Shown here in pieces: positions 1-6,945 of a stretch of DNA of 17,047 nt (positions are counted from its first letter, which is position 1; each line of letters opens with the position of its first letter). The DNA comes from an uncultured Asticcacaulis sp. (GTDB taxonomy: Bacteria > Pseudomonadota > Alphaproteobacteria > Caulobacterales > Caulobacteraceae). The stretch covers positions 1-17,047 of the forward strand of contig CAMLIY010000038.1 in assembly GCA_946480125.1 (NCBI GenBank). Direction: 5' to 3'. The position numbers and the translations under genes were made by a program. Under the pieces are notes generated by a model. It did not search any database, had not been told where the DNA came from, and was given only the letters and a program-made list of their open reading frames with translations.

Positions 1-311
1 GCTATTCGTCGCTGACCGCCCTGCATCGTTTCCCGTTCGACAAGATCAAGATCGACCGCGAATTCGTCATGGCGCTGGATGGTGAACCCCGCGCCGCCCT
101 GGAGGCTCTGGCCATCATCCAGGCAGTGACCGGCATCGGCCGCGCCTTTGGCATGCAGGTGACGGCGGAGGGGATTGAGACCACCAGCCAGCATAGCCAT
201 CTGAAAGCGGCGGGAGTCCACACCATGCAGGGCTATCTGTTCGGCAAGGCCATGCCGGCCGCCGCCTTTTCCAACCTGATCGCCAGGGCGCCGTTGAAAC
301 ACCGTGCCTGA
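1..311 (+). CDS. EAL-domain cyclic-di-GMP phosphodiesterase-type protein, C-terminal fragment
   Basis: The reading frame is open from base 3 to a TGA at 309-311, giving 102 residues of the C-terminal end; the start lies outside the window. The fragment carries the last conserved blocks of an EAL domain: the FDKIKIDREFV block, whose Lys and Asp are metal/catalytic-site residues in the family, then VTAEGIET with its conserved Glu, then MQGYLFGKAMPA. EAL domains hydrolyse cyclic-di-GMP to pGpG and so lower this second messenger. The visible active-site residues are intact, so an active enzyme is plausible. Whether a GGDEF, PAS or membrane domain lies upstream cannot be seen. The protein ends shortly after the EAL domain. 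It is followed by a 66-base gap without a clear terminator. Confidence 0.93.
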   Translation, partial: YSSLTALHRFPFDKIKIDREFVMALDGEPRAALEALAIIQAVTGIGRAFGMQVTAEGIETTSQHSHLKAAGVHTMQGYLFGKAMPAAAFSNLIARAPLKHRA

Positions 312-377
312 CGAATAAAGCTGGATTTCTTATTTTATTCCCGCAAAGACAAGCCGGCGCTTTTGTGGAGTTATATT

Positions 378-2423
378 GTGGCTGTTCGCTTTCTCGGAAT
401 TAGCCTGCTGGCTGTCATGGCGGTTTCGGCTCACGCGGAAACCCCTGTGGCGCCACCGGTTGAAATCATCATCCATGGCCAGCGCTTCCCCGCCTATAGC
501 GGTGACGCGGTGTTCAGCCGGGTTGATCTGACAGGCGATGACCTGAAACGCGGCGCATCGCTTGACCAGACCCTGAAGCAATCGGCGCAGGCCGCCCTGT
601 TCCGCCGTTCCTCCAGCCTGACCGCCAACCCGACCGTGCAGGGCATGTCCTTGCGCGCCATCGCTCCTTCGGGGGCCGGGCGGGCCTTGGTAACGCTCGA
701 CGGCATCCCGCAGAACGATCCTTTCGGCGGCTGGGTGATCTGGGCCGGTATTCCCTCGGAAGGTCTGGCCAGCGCCCACGTGGTGCGCGGCGCGGGCGGC
801 GGGGCCTATGGTGCAGGCGCGCTGACCGGCGTGGTCGATCTGTCGCTGACGCCGCCGCAAGCCCTGCATCCTTATGTTGATGCCCGTATCGACGATCATG
901 GCGGCGGCGGGCTTCAGGCTGGGTTCGCCATGGGCCAGCACATTGGCGTCAACCTGACCGACCAGACTCTGGAAGGGGATGTGCCGGTACGCGGCAGCCA
1001 GCGCGGCGCGGCCGATGTGGCGACCCATGGCCGCGACCGAAGCCTGTTGATCAATGGTCAGTGGGCGGTGGCAGATGGGGAGCTGTCTATATTGGGCGGG
1101 GGGTATGACAGTATCCGTGAAACCGGCCTGAAAGGGGCGACGGCGCGCAGCAAGGGCGATCAGATCAGCCTGGCCTGGACCCGCCAACCGACCAATGGGG
1201 CGCTCGGCTACCGTCTGCAAATCTGGCACAAGGACAGTGATCTTGCCAATCGCTCGGTATCGGTGCTGCCGGGACGCAGCGGCACGGCGCTGGCCAATGA
1301 TCAGGTCAAGACACCGGCCAATGGTGATGGTTTCAGCGCCGCTATCCGTCATCATACCCCTGTTTCCGAATGGGAAATCGGTGTCGACGCCCGCACTGGT
1401 CAGGGCGAGTCACGCGAATATTACCGCTATATGTCGGGCGCGGCGACACGCTATCGCGTCTCTGGCGGCGAAAACACCCTCGCCGGCGTCTATGCCCAGG
1501 GTACGCGCACGATCGCCCGCTGGACGCTGACCGGCGCCGCGCGGATCGATGACTGGCAGACGTCCGGCGCGCACCGCTTAGAGCGCGATTTGACAACCGG
1601 TCTGTCAGTGCTCGATCTCGATCTGCCGTCGAAACAACAAACGGTCGGCTCCGGCCGGCTCGGTTTGGCGTATCAGGTGTCGTCGGAAAATGCCGTGCGC
1701 GCGGCGATCTATAGCGGTTTCCGGCCGCCAAGTCTGAATGAACTTTACCGGCCGTTCCGAGTCGGTAACGATGTCACCGAGGCGAATGCCGATCTCAAGC
1801 CGGAAACGCTAACCGGCGGCGAAATTGGCTGGCGGCGAACGGGTAAGCGCCTGAATCTCGATGCCGATATCTTCTCCAATGTCGTCAGCGATCCGATCAC
1901 CAATGTCACGCTAGGGATAGGACCGGCCACCTTCCCGGTCGCCGGCTTTATCCCCGCCGGCGGGGCTTACCGCCAGCGGCGGAATGTCGGAGAAATCCGC
2001 GCCTATGGGCTGGAGGCGCAGGCGCAATACACAGTCAGCGATACCCTGGCGCTCAATGCCGCTGTGACCGCTACCCATGCCCGCGTCGGTCAGGCGGATG
2101 CCACGGTCAATGGTAAGCGCCCGGCCCAGGCGCCGGATTACAGTGCATCAATCGGCGCCATAGGTCAGATGGCCAAGATCGGTTGGCGCGCCGACTGGCT
2201 GTTCGAGGGGCAGAGCTTTGAGGATGATCTCAACGCCCTGCCGTTAAAGGCTTACAGCAAGTTAAATGTGGCGCTGGATTACCCGTTTACGCCGCGGGTC
2301 AGCTTGGGCCTGCGTGTCGATAACGTTTTCGATACGGCAATCCAGATTCAGCGCGGCAATGACGGCACGGTCAATTTCGACACCAGCCGGATGGTCACGC
2401 TGAACCTGACTTATCGGCGTTAG
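378..2423 (+). CDS. TonB-dependent outer-membrane receptor
   Basis: This is a 681-residue TonB-dependent receptor. The GTG at 378 is chosen because GGAG at 367-370 sits seven bases upstream and because it begins a clean signal peptide (residues 1-20, cut after AHA). An in-frame TTG at 363 would lack that spacing. A TonB-box-like stretch, VEIIIHG, lies at 28-34. The plug domain spans about 45-157 and contains LDGIPQNDPFGGW and the RGAGGGAYGAGALTG block. The rest is beta-barrel, including GFRPPSLNELYRP near residue 455. The C-terminus is NLTYRR, without the usual terminal aromatic residue. The substrate cannot be read from the sequence. The only close neighbour is the convergent sugar isomerase-like gene, which shares the stop-codon bases. 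It differs clearly from the longer receptor at 10475-13279. Confidence 0.93.
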   Translation: MAVRFLGISLLAVMAVSAHAETPVAPPVEIIIHGQRFPAYSGDAVFSRVDLTGDDLKRGASLDQTLKQSAQAALFRRSSSLTANPTVQGMSLRAIAPSGAGRALVTLDGIPQNDPFGGWVIWAGIPSEGLASAHVVRGAGGGAYGAGALTGVVDLSLTPPQALHPYVDARIDDHGGGGLQAGFAMGQHIGVNLTDQTLEGDVPVRGSQRGAADVATHGRDRSLLINGQWAVADGELSILGGGYDSIRETGLKGATARSKGDQISLAWTRQPTNGALGYRLQIWHKDSDLANRSVSVLPGRSGTALANDQVKTPANGDGFSAAIRHHTPVSEWEIGVDARTGQGESREYYRYMSGAATRYRVSGGENTLAGVYAQGTRTIARWTLTGAARIDDWQTSGAHRLERDLTTGLSVLDLDLPSKQQTVGSGRLGLAYQVSSENAVRAAIYSGFRPPSLNELYRPFRVGNDVTEANADLKPETLTGGEIGWRRTGKRLNLDADIFSNVVSDPITNVTLGIGPATFPVAGFIPAGGAYRQRRNVGEIRAYGLEAQAQYTVSDTLALNAAVTATHARVGQADATVNGKRPAQAPDYSASIGAIGQMAKIGWRADWLFEGQSFEDDLNALPLKAYSKLNVALDYPFTPRVSLGLRVDNVFDTAIQIQRGNDGTVNFDTSRMVTLNLTYRR

Positions 2424-3364
2424 AGTGCCGAGATATAGGCGCGGCTTTCGGTCAGGGATTCAATCACCGGCTTGAGATAGGGCGGTTCCTGCTCGATGAA
2501 GTAACTCTTCACACCCAAGTCCTGCGCAGCCGCGAAGACGGGCTTCCAGTCGATCATGCCCTTGCCGATTTCGGTAGAGCGGAAGCCGGCGGGGATGGTG
2601 GCGTCCTTGATCATGTCCTTGACGTGCAGCAGGTCGAGGCGATCGGCATATTTCTTCATCATGGCTACCGGATCGGCGCCAGCCACCGCCACCCAGCCCA
2701 GGTCCAGCTCGGCGCGCAGCTGATCGGCCGGGGCGGCGGCCATAAGGATATCGTAGCCGGTCTGGCCATTGCCGAGATCGGTAAATTCCATCGGATGATT
2801 GTGCCAGGCAAATTTCAGGCCTGCCTTGGCGACAGCCGGCGCCATGACCGCGAGGTGTTCGGCGTTCATTTTCCACGCATCGGCCGTCATTGCCTGAATC
2901 ATGCCGACGATCCAGTCGACACCGGCGGGCAAGGGAGCAGGCGTTTGCGGGGAGGAGCAGACCAGCCATTCGGCGCCAAGCGCCAGGGCTTCGCTGATCT
3001 CCTTGTCGAGATTATCGATCAGTTTCGGCATACTGGTATGGGCGCTGCGAATTTTCAGGCCCGCCGCCTCGATCAGTGACTTGTATTCGGCGGCGGCTTT
3101 TCCTTGGGTGCCGGCAGTCTCGACCACATCATAGCCGGCGGTCTTGACGGCTTTCAGCGTGCCGGGAATGTCCTTGGCCAGCTCGGCATTGACGGTATAG
3201 AGCTGGACGCCGACGGGCCAGGTTTCCAGCACGGACGTTTTAGCGCCTTGGGTCTTGGCTTCCGGTACAGTGGCCGGGGCGGGCTTGCAGCCTGAGAGGG
3301 CGGTCAGTGTGAGGGCGCCCGCGCCGAGCAGCGTATGACGGCGTGAGGCAATGAATTGAGTCAT
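2420..3364 (-). CDS. Sugar phosphate isomerase/epimerase-like TIM-barrel protein with Tat/lipoprotein signal
   Basis: A 314-residue protein of the xylose isomerase-like TIM-barrel (AP endonuclease family 2) fold. The ATG at 3364 is preferred to the longer frame because GGAAAG precedes it and because it opens a signal: a twin-arginine-like SRRHTLL at 7-13, a hydrophobic stretch, then the lipobox LSGC with Cys26. It is probably exported folded and lipid-anchored. Likely metal ligands are in WHNHPMEF (His188, His190), ELDLGW (Asp221), LHVKD (His247) and YFIEQE (Glu291). EIGKGMIDW at 265-273 is also typical of these exported isomerase-like proteins. The reaction is unknown; sugar or inositol-type substrates are usual for the family. 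It converges on the receptor at 378-2423 with overlapping stops and diverges from the repair nuclease. Confidence 0.88.
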   Translation of the reverse strand: MTQFIASRRHTLLGAGALTLTALSGCKPAPATVPEAKTQGAKTSVLETWPVGVQLYTVNAELAKDIPGTLKAVKTAGYDVVETAGTQGKAAAEYKSLIEAAGLKIRSAHTSMPKLIDNLDKEISEALALGAEWLVCSSPQTPAPLPAGVDWIVGMIQAMTADAWKMNAEHLAVMAPAVAKAGLKFAWHNHPMEFTDLGNGQTGYDILMAAAPADQLRAELDLGWVAVAGADPVAMMKKYADRLDLLHVKDMIKDATIPAGFRSTEIGKGMIDWKPVFAAAQDLGVKSYFIEQEPPYLKPVIESLTESRAYISAL

Positions 3365-3424
3365 GGTATCTTTCCGGCCTGTAAAAACACGGTCTTCGCC
3401 GCGATCACTGGCAGATAAGCACGT

Positions 3425-3442
3425 ATTGTAATCGAATACAAT
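3425..3442. promoter_or_regulatory. 18-base near-perfect inverted repeat, candidate operator
   Basis: ATTGTAATCGAATACAAT is symmetric at 16 of 18 positions: arms ATTGTA and TACAAT around a central TCGA, each separated by one A. It lies 60 bases upstream of the isomerase-like start (3364) and about 50 bases upstream of the nuclease start (3496). TTGTA/TACAA arms resemble sites of GntR- or MarR-type regulators, but the spacing does not identify a family. It more likely serves the isomerase-like gene, because the nuclease has its own SOS box. No regulator gene lies next to it. Confidence 0.5.
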
Positions 3443-3463
3443 CACGGGCGTCCGTCTCTGCTC

Positions 3464-3494
3464 TTGTATGTACTGTCGGGAACATATATAGAAC
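3464..3494 (+). promoter_or_regulatory. LexA (SOS) box overlapping a probable promoter of the FAN1-like nuclease gene
   Basis: GAAC at 3480-3483 and GAAC at 3491-3494 are separated by exactly seven bases (ATATATA). Read on the other strand this is GTTC-N7-GTTC, the LexA-binding direct repeat established for Caulobacter, rhodobacters and rhizobia. Inside it, TATATA (3485-3490) could be a -10 element, with a weak TTGTAT at 3464-3469 as -35 (spacer 15). Transcription would then begin at about 3496, on the start codon itself. No Shine-Dalgarno sequence is visible, which fits a leaderless mRNA. LexA bound here would block the polymerase directly. The promoter part is inference; the box itself is exact. 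Confidence 0.8.
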
Positions 3495-3495
3495 G

Positions 3496-5673
3496 ATGTC
3501 CATGCCTCGTGAGTTCATTACCCTGCCGCCGCTTTATTATCGGGATCATTTCCGCGAGATGATCGGCTTCATCATGTCTGTGTATGGCCAGATGCTGGGT
3601 GACGCGGAACAGGCCTTCATCGCAAGATTTGAAGCCCTCGATGAGTGGGCGCAATGCCTCTATATCCGCATGAGCAACCGCAAGAAGACGGTCTTTTCGC
3701 CGCGTGACCTGGCCTATCAGGAAATCGGCGATCTGTGGGGCGGCCTCGATCAGCTGCGCGCTCACGGCTTTATCCGCGAAATTGATATCAGCGATTATCG
3801 CGCCTGCCTGGAAGATCGGCCGAAGCCCGCCCTGCTCGATGTGGCCCGCGGTCACCAGCTTGAGGTGAAAAGCGGCTGGTCCAAGCCGAAGCTGGTTGCC
3901 TTCCTGCACACAAACCTGCCCTATGAGCGCTTTTCCGCAGGCTTCCTGCGTTCAGATCATTTTGTGCCTGAACACAAGGAAACGCTGGGCTTCCTGCTCT
4001 ATCTCTATTTCGGCAAACTGAGCGATAACATGACCAGCTTTGCCTTGCGCGATCTCGGGGTAGTGTCGGTCAAGGCGCGCGACAGTTATCAGGCGCGTTT
4101 CGAGTCGCTGGAAGAGGCGCGCGCCGGTTATTTCTATACCCGGCATCTGCGCGGACTGAAAGCGGGGGTGGATTTTCGCGCCCTGGCGGAAACGATCGAT
4201 GCCTGGCCTCAGCCGCAGGCCGAGCCGGCCATCACCTTGCGCGATACCCTGCTGCATCAGATCGGTCAGGCGTTTGAAAAGCAGAAAGACAATGCCGCCG
4301 CCCTGGCTGTCTATGCCCGCTCTGGCGCCTTTGAAAGCCACGAACGTAGCGTGCGTCTGCTATACAGCCTGGGCGCGGCGGAAGAGGTCAAGGTGCGGTT
4401 GGAAGCCATGTTGCAAAGCCCGGCGCACGATGAGGAATATATATTCGCCAGCGATTTCTACGCCCGCAAATTTGGCCAGCAACGTATTGGCGTCTATACA
4501 CAATTGCTGCGCTCTGCCGAAACGATAGAGGTCGATGAACTCTATCGCGGTGATGCTGAATTCGCCGCCATTCAGGCCTATGCCAAGCAAGGCTGGGCGG
4601 CGCATCACACCGAGAACGGTCTATGGCCCGTGCTGTTCGGACTGGTGTTCTGGGATGAGCTTTTCGGCAGCGCCGCCGGATATGGTTCTGAATTCGACTA
4701 CCGCCCGCAAAGCCTTAGAGACAAGACCTTCCATAGCCGGTTCGCGCCCGAGATTGCGGCAAAGCTTGCGGCTATACGCACAGGTTATGGTATGAACATG
4801 CTGCGCAAAACGATCAGCGAAAAGCAAGGTGAGCCCAACGGTCTGTTTTACTGGTTCGAGGGGTTGGAGGCGCTGATTACGGGCTTTGTCATCGCCGCGC
4901 CGGTTATGGCCGTGGCGGATTTGCTGCAAAAAATGGCTGAAGATTTTTATGCCTTGCGGGATGGCTTTCCCGATCTGGTGTTGATACGCGAAGGGCAGGT
5001 GCGCTTTGTCGAGATCAAGGGCGAGGGCGATTGTGTGCGCCGTCACCAGTTGGCGCGGCTGAATTTGTTGCGCAATATCGGCTTTGAGGCCGATATCTGC
5101 CAGGTGACCTATCGCACCGATCCGGACCAGGTTTATGTTGTGGTCGATGTCGAGACCACCGGCGGTCGGCCGCCCAATGACCGGGTAACCGAGATCGGCG
5201 CGGTCAGGATCCAGCACGGTGAAATTATCGGTGAGTGGTCCTCCCTGATCAATCCGGAAAAACGTATTCCGCATTTCATCACACAACTGACTGGTATCAG
5301 CAACGACATGGTGCGTGATGCGCCGACCTTTGCCGACATCGCGGATGACTTCGAGGCCTTTATGGGCGGCGCCATATTCGTGGCACATAATGCCGGTTTC
5401 GACCATGGTTTCATCGCCAGCGAATTCCGCCGGCTCGAGCGGCGTTTCCGCCATCCGAAGCTGTGTACGGTGTCTTCCATGCGCAAATACTACCCCGGCC
5501 AGGCCTCTTATGGACTGGCGAACCTGTGCCGCGTGTTCGATATTGAACTGGTAAACCATCACCGGGCGTTGGCGGATGCCCGGGCGGCCGCGGCGCTGCT
5601 CAACCTGGTGAATGAAAAGCGCTTGCTAAAAGCGGTTCAAACGGGCGAAAGGCCCGCAAAAATATCACAGTAA
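3496..5673 (+). CDS. FAN1-like VRR-NUC nuclease fused to a DEDDh (DnaQ-like) 3'-5' exonuclease
   Basis: A 725-residue fusion. Residues 1-540 follow the FAN1 plan: an N-terminal region, a SAP-like segment (KSGWSKPKLVAFLH, 125-138), LYFGKLSDN with LRDLGVV (170-190), a helical TPR-like region (about 245-345), then the VRR-NUC core. Predicted catalytic residues are Glu373 (in HTENGLW), Asp493 (GFPDLVL) and Glu506/Lys508 (VEIKGEGD). Residues about 546-710 are a DEDDh exonuclease: Asp551/Glu553 (DVETT), Asp636 (HNAGFDHGF), His689 and Asp694 (HHRALADA), all present. FAN1 enzymes cut branched or cross-linked DNA, and DEDDh enzymes trim 3' ends, so combined incision and resection is a reasonable inference. 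ATG 3496 is used; ATG 3502 in the same frame is an alternative. The SOS box at 3480-3494 implies LexA control. Confidence 0.9.
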   Translation: MSMPREFITLPPLYYRDHFREMIGFIMSVYGQMLGDAEQAFIARFEALDEWAQCLYIRMSNRKKTVFSPRDLAYQEIGDLWGGLDQLRAHGFIREIDISDYRACLEDRPKPALLDVARGHQLEVKSGWSKPKLVAFLHTNLPYERFSAGFLRSDHFVPEHKETLGFLLYLYFGKLSDNMTSFALRDLGVVSVKARDSYQARFESLEEARAGYFYTRHLRGLKAGVDFRALAETIDAWPQPQAEPAITLRDTLLHQIGQAFEKQKDNAAALAVYARSGAFESHERSVRLLYSLGAAEEVKVRLEAMLQSPAHDEEYIFASDFYARKFGQQRIGVYTQLLRSAETIEVDELYRGDAEFAAIQAYAKQGWAAHHTENGLWPVLFGLVFWDELFGSAAGYGSEFDYRPQSLRDKTFHSRFAPEIAAKLAAIRTGYGMNMLRKTISEKQGEPNGLFYWFEGLEALITGFVIAAPVMAVADLLQKMAEDFYALRDGFPDLVLIREGQVRFVEIKGEGDCVRRHQLARLNLLRNIGFEADICQVTYRTDPDQVYVVVDVETTGGRPPNDRVTEIGAVRIQHGEIIGEWSSLINPEKRIPHFITQLTGISNDMVRDAPTFADIADDFEAFMGGAIFVAHNAGFDHGFIASEFRRLERRFRHPKLCTVSSMRKYYPGQASYGLANLCRVFDIELVNHHRALADARAAAALLNLVNEKRLLKAVQTGERPAKISQ

Positions 5674-5744
5674 ACTAAAAATACTGATCCGCTCTGGCGT
5701 CGAATCCTTATACGCGAGCAATATAGGTTCGCTTTGGAGGAAAA

Positions 5745-6275
5745 ATGTCGGAAGAATCGCCGCAGGTACTTATCGTTGTCGACGTTCAGACGGGCTTCGT
5801 CACGCCGCATTCGCAACATATAATTACACCGCTGGAGAATCTTCAGTACGAGTTCGATCACGTCATTTTTACGAAATTCTACAATCCCGAACCCTCGCCG
5901 TTCCGCAAGATTCTGGGCTACGACAAGATGGCGCCGAAAAGCCCGGAAACCGAGCTGGCGCTTCAGCCAAGGGAAGGCGCCGTCCTCATTAACAGACCTA
6001 TCTATAGCTGTGTGACAGAGCCCTTGCTGGTGCGTTTGAAAACCTGGGGTGTGCGCGAAGTATTCATTGCCGGTATTGCAACCGAAGCCTGCGTGCTTAA
6101 AAGCGTAATAGATCTGTTTGAACTGAACATCCGTCCCTGGGTACTGGAAGACCTGTGCGCCAGTGACAAGGGGGCGGAATTTCATGATCCGGCTATTAAG
6201 GTCATGGGCAAACTGATCGGGCCGCAACATATTATTAAAAGTACCGGGCCGGAGGCATCACTCGGCCGTAATTAA
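5745..6275 (+). CDS. Isochorismatase-family (cysteine hydrolase) protein with altered catalytic Lys
   Basis: A 176-residue protein with a strong ribosome site, GGAGG at 5736-5740, four bases before ATG. The fold signature is clear: LIVVDVQTGF with catalytic Asp13, and VFIAGIATEACV with the nucleophile Cys116. The family normally has a Lys in a K-P-R-Y-S-type segment; here the segment reads NRPIYS (83-88), so Arg84 seems to stand where Lys is expected. Family members hydrolyse isochorismate, nicotinamide, N-carbamoyl compounds and other amides, and the substrate cannot be named here. No signal peptide is seen, so it is probably cytoplasmic. It stands alone between the nuclease gene (71-base gap) and the pyrophosphatase gene (118-base gap) and has no obvious functional partner in the window. 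Confidence 0.87.
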   Translation: MSEESPQVLIVVDVQTGFVTPHSQHIITPLENLQYEFDHVIFTKFYNPEPSPFRKILGYDKMAPKSPETELALQPREGAVLINRPIYSCVTEPLLVRLKTWGVREVFIAGIATEACVLKSVIDLFELNIRPWVLEDLCASDKGAEFHDPAIKVMGKLIGPQHIIKSTGPEASLGRN

Positions 6276-6393
6276 GTCCTTGTAATAATCCCGTCGTGAT
6301 ACGTCAAAACGGAGCCCTGACCTGCCATAACATTTATGGGCTTCTTATGATTGCCGGCACGCACCCTGTTTTTAAACTTATCACCCCGTCCGC

Positions 6394-6945
6394 ATGGTAG
6401 ACATTCAAATGTCGCAGATGGGCAACATGGCTGACTACACCCAACTCCCCGCCACTGATCATTCCGGCCGTATTCATGTGGTTATTGATACGCCGCGGGG
6501 CAGCCGCGCTAAATATAAATATGATGCCAAGACCGGTATTTTTCAGGTGGTAAAACTTTTGCCGGCCGGGTCGGTATTTCCCGGTAATTTCGGTTTTATA
6601 CCCGGCACACATGGCGGCGATGGTGACCCGCTCGATGTCCTTATACTGGGCGAAGGACCGCTCGTCCTGGGCACTGTGGTAACAGTAAGGCTGATCGGCG
6701 TCCTGATCGCAGAACAGACAGAAGATGATAAGACCGTCAGCAATGACCGGTTTCTGGGCGTTGTCGAAACAGGTTATAATCCGGTCGAAATGCGAGACAT
6801 TGATGACCTTCATCCGCACCATGTCGATGAAATCATCCATTTCTTCACAGCCTATAATCAGATGGAGGGGCGCCAGTTCACTGTGACGGGTCAGCAAGGG
6901 GCCGAAGCTGCCCTTCAGCGTGTAAAAGCCTGCGAGGCTGTATGA
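6394..6945 (+). CDS. ppa: Inorganic pyrophosphatase, family I, divergent subfamily
   Basis: A 183-residue soluble pyrophosphatase that hydrolyses PPi to two phosphates in the cytoplasm. The family I signature DGDPLD is at 76-81, holding the metal-binding aspartates, preceded by VFPGNFGFIP (61-70) and the substrate segment TPRGSRAKYKYD (33-44). Against the E. coli enzyme, some usual active-site positions differ: Asp32 for the first Glu, Lys42 for the second Glu, and Phe for two Tyr. The pattern GSR-KY-YD with AEQTEDDK and NDR matches a known bacterial subfamily rather than decay. Starts at 6394, 6409, 6418 and 6427 are all in frame, none with a strong ribosome site, so the N-terminus is uncertain by up to 11 residues. 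The last four bases overlap the MscS gene, suggesting translational coupling. Confidence 0.9.
   Translation: MVDIQMSQMGNMADYTQLPATDHSGRIHVVIDTPRGSRAKYKYDAKTGIFQVVKLLPAGSVFPGNFGFIPGTHGGDGDPLDVLILGEGPLVLGTVVTVRLIGVLIAEQTEDDKTVSNDRFLGVVETGYNPVEMRDIDDLHPHHVDEIIHFFTAYNQMEGRQFTVTGQQGAEAALQRVKACEAV

Noticed and set aside
330..1355. 341-codon open frame on the minus strand opposite the first receptor
   Set aside because: Composition is Arg/Ala/Gln-rich shadow type without motifs, while the opposite strand encodes a complete TonB-dependent receptor.
4621..5562. Long open frame on the minus strand inside the nuclease gene
   Set aside because: It lies antisense to a gene with two intact catalytic domains, and its translation has no recognisable motif or ribosome site.
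6325..6339. CCATAA-CAT-TTATGG hairpin between the isochorismatase and pyrophosphatase genes
   Set aside because: The stem is only six A/T-rich pairs with no T-run, too weak to call a terminator.
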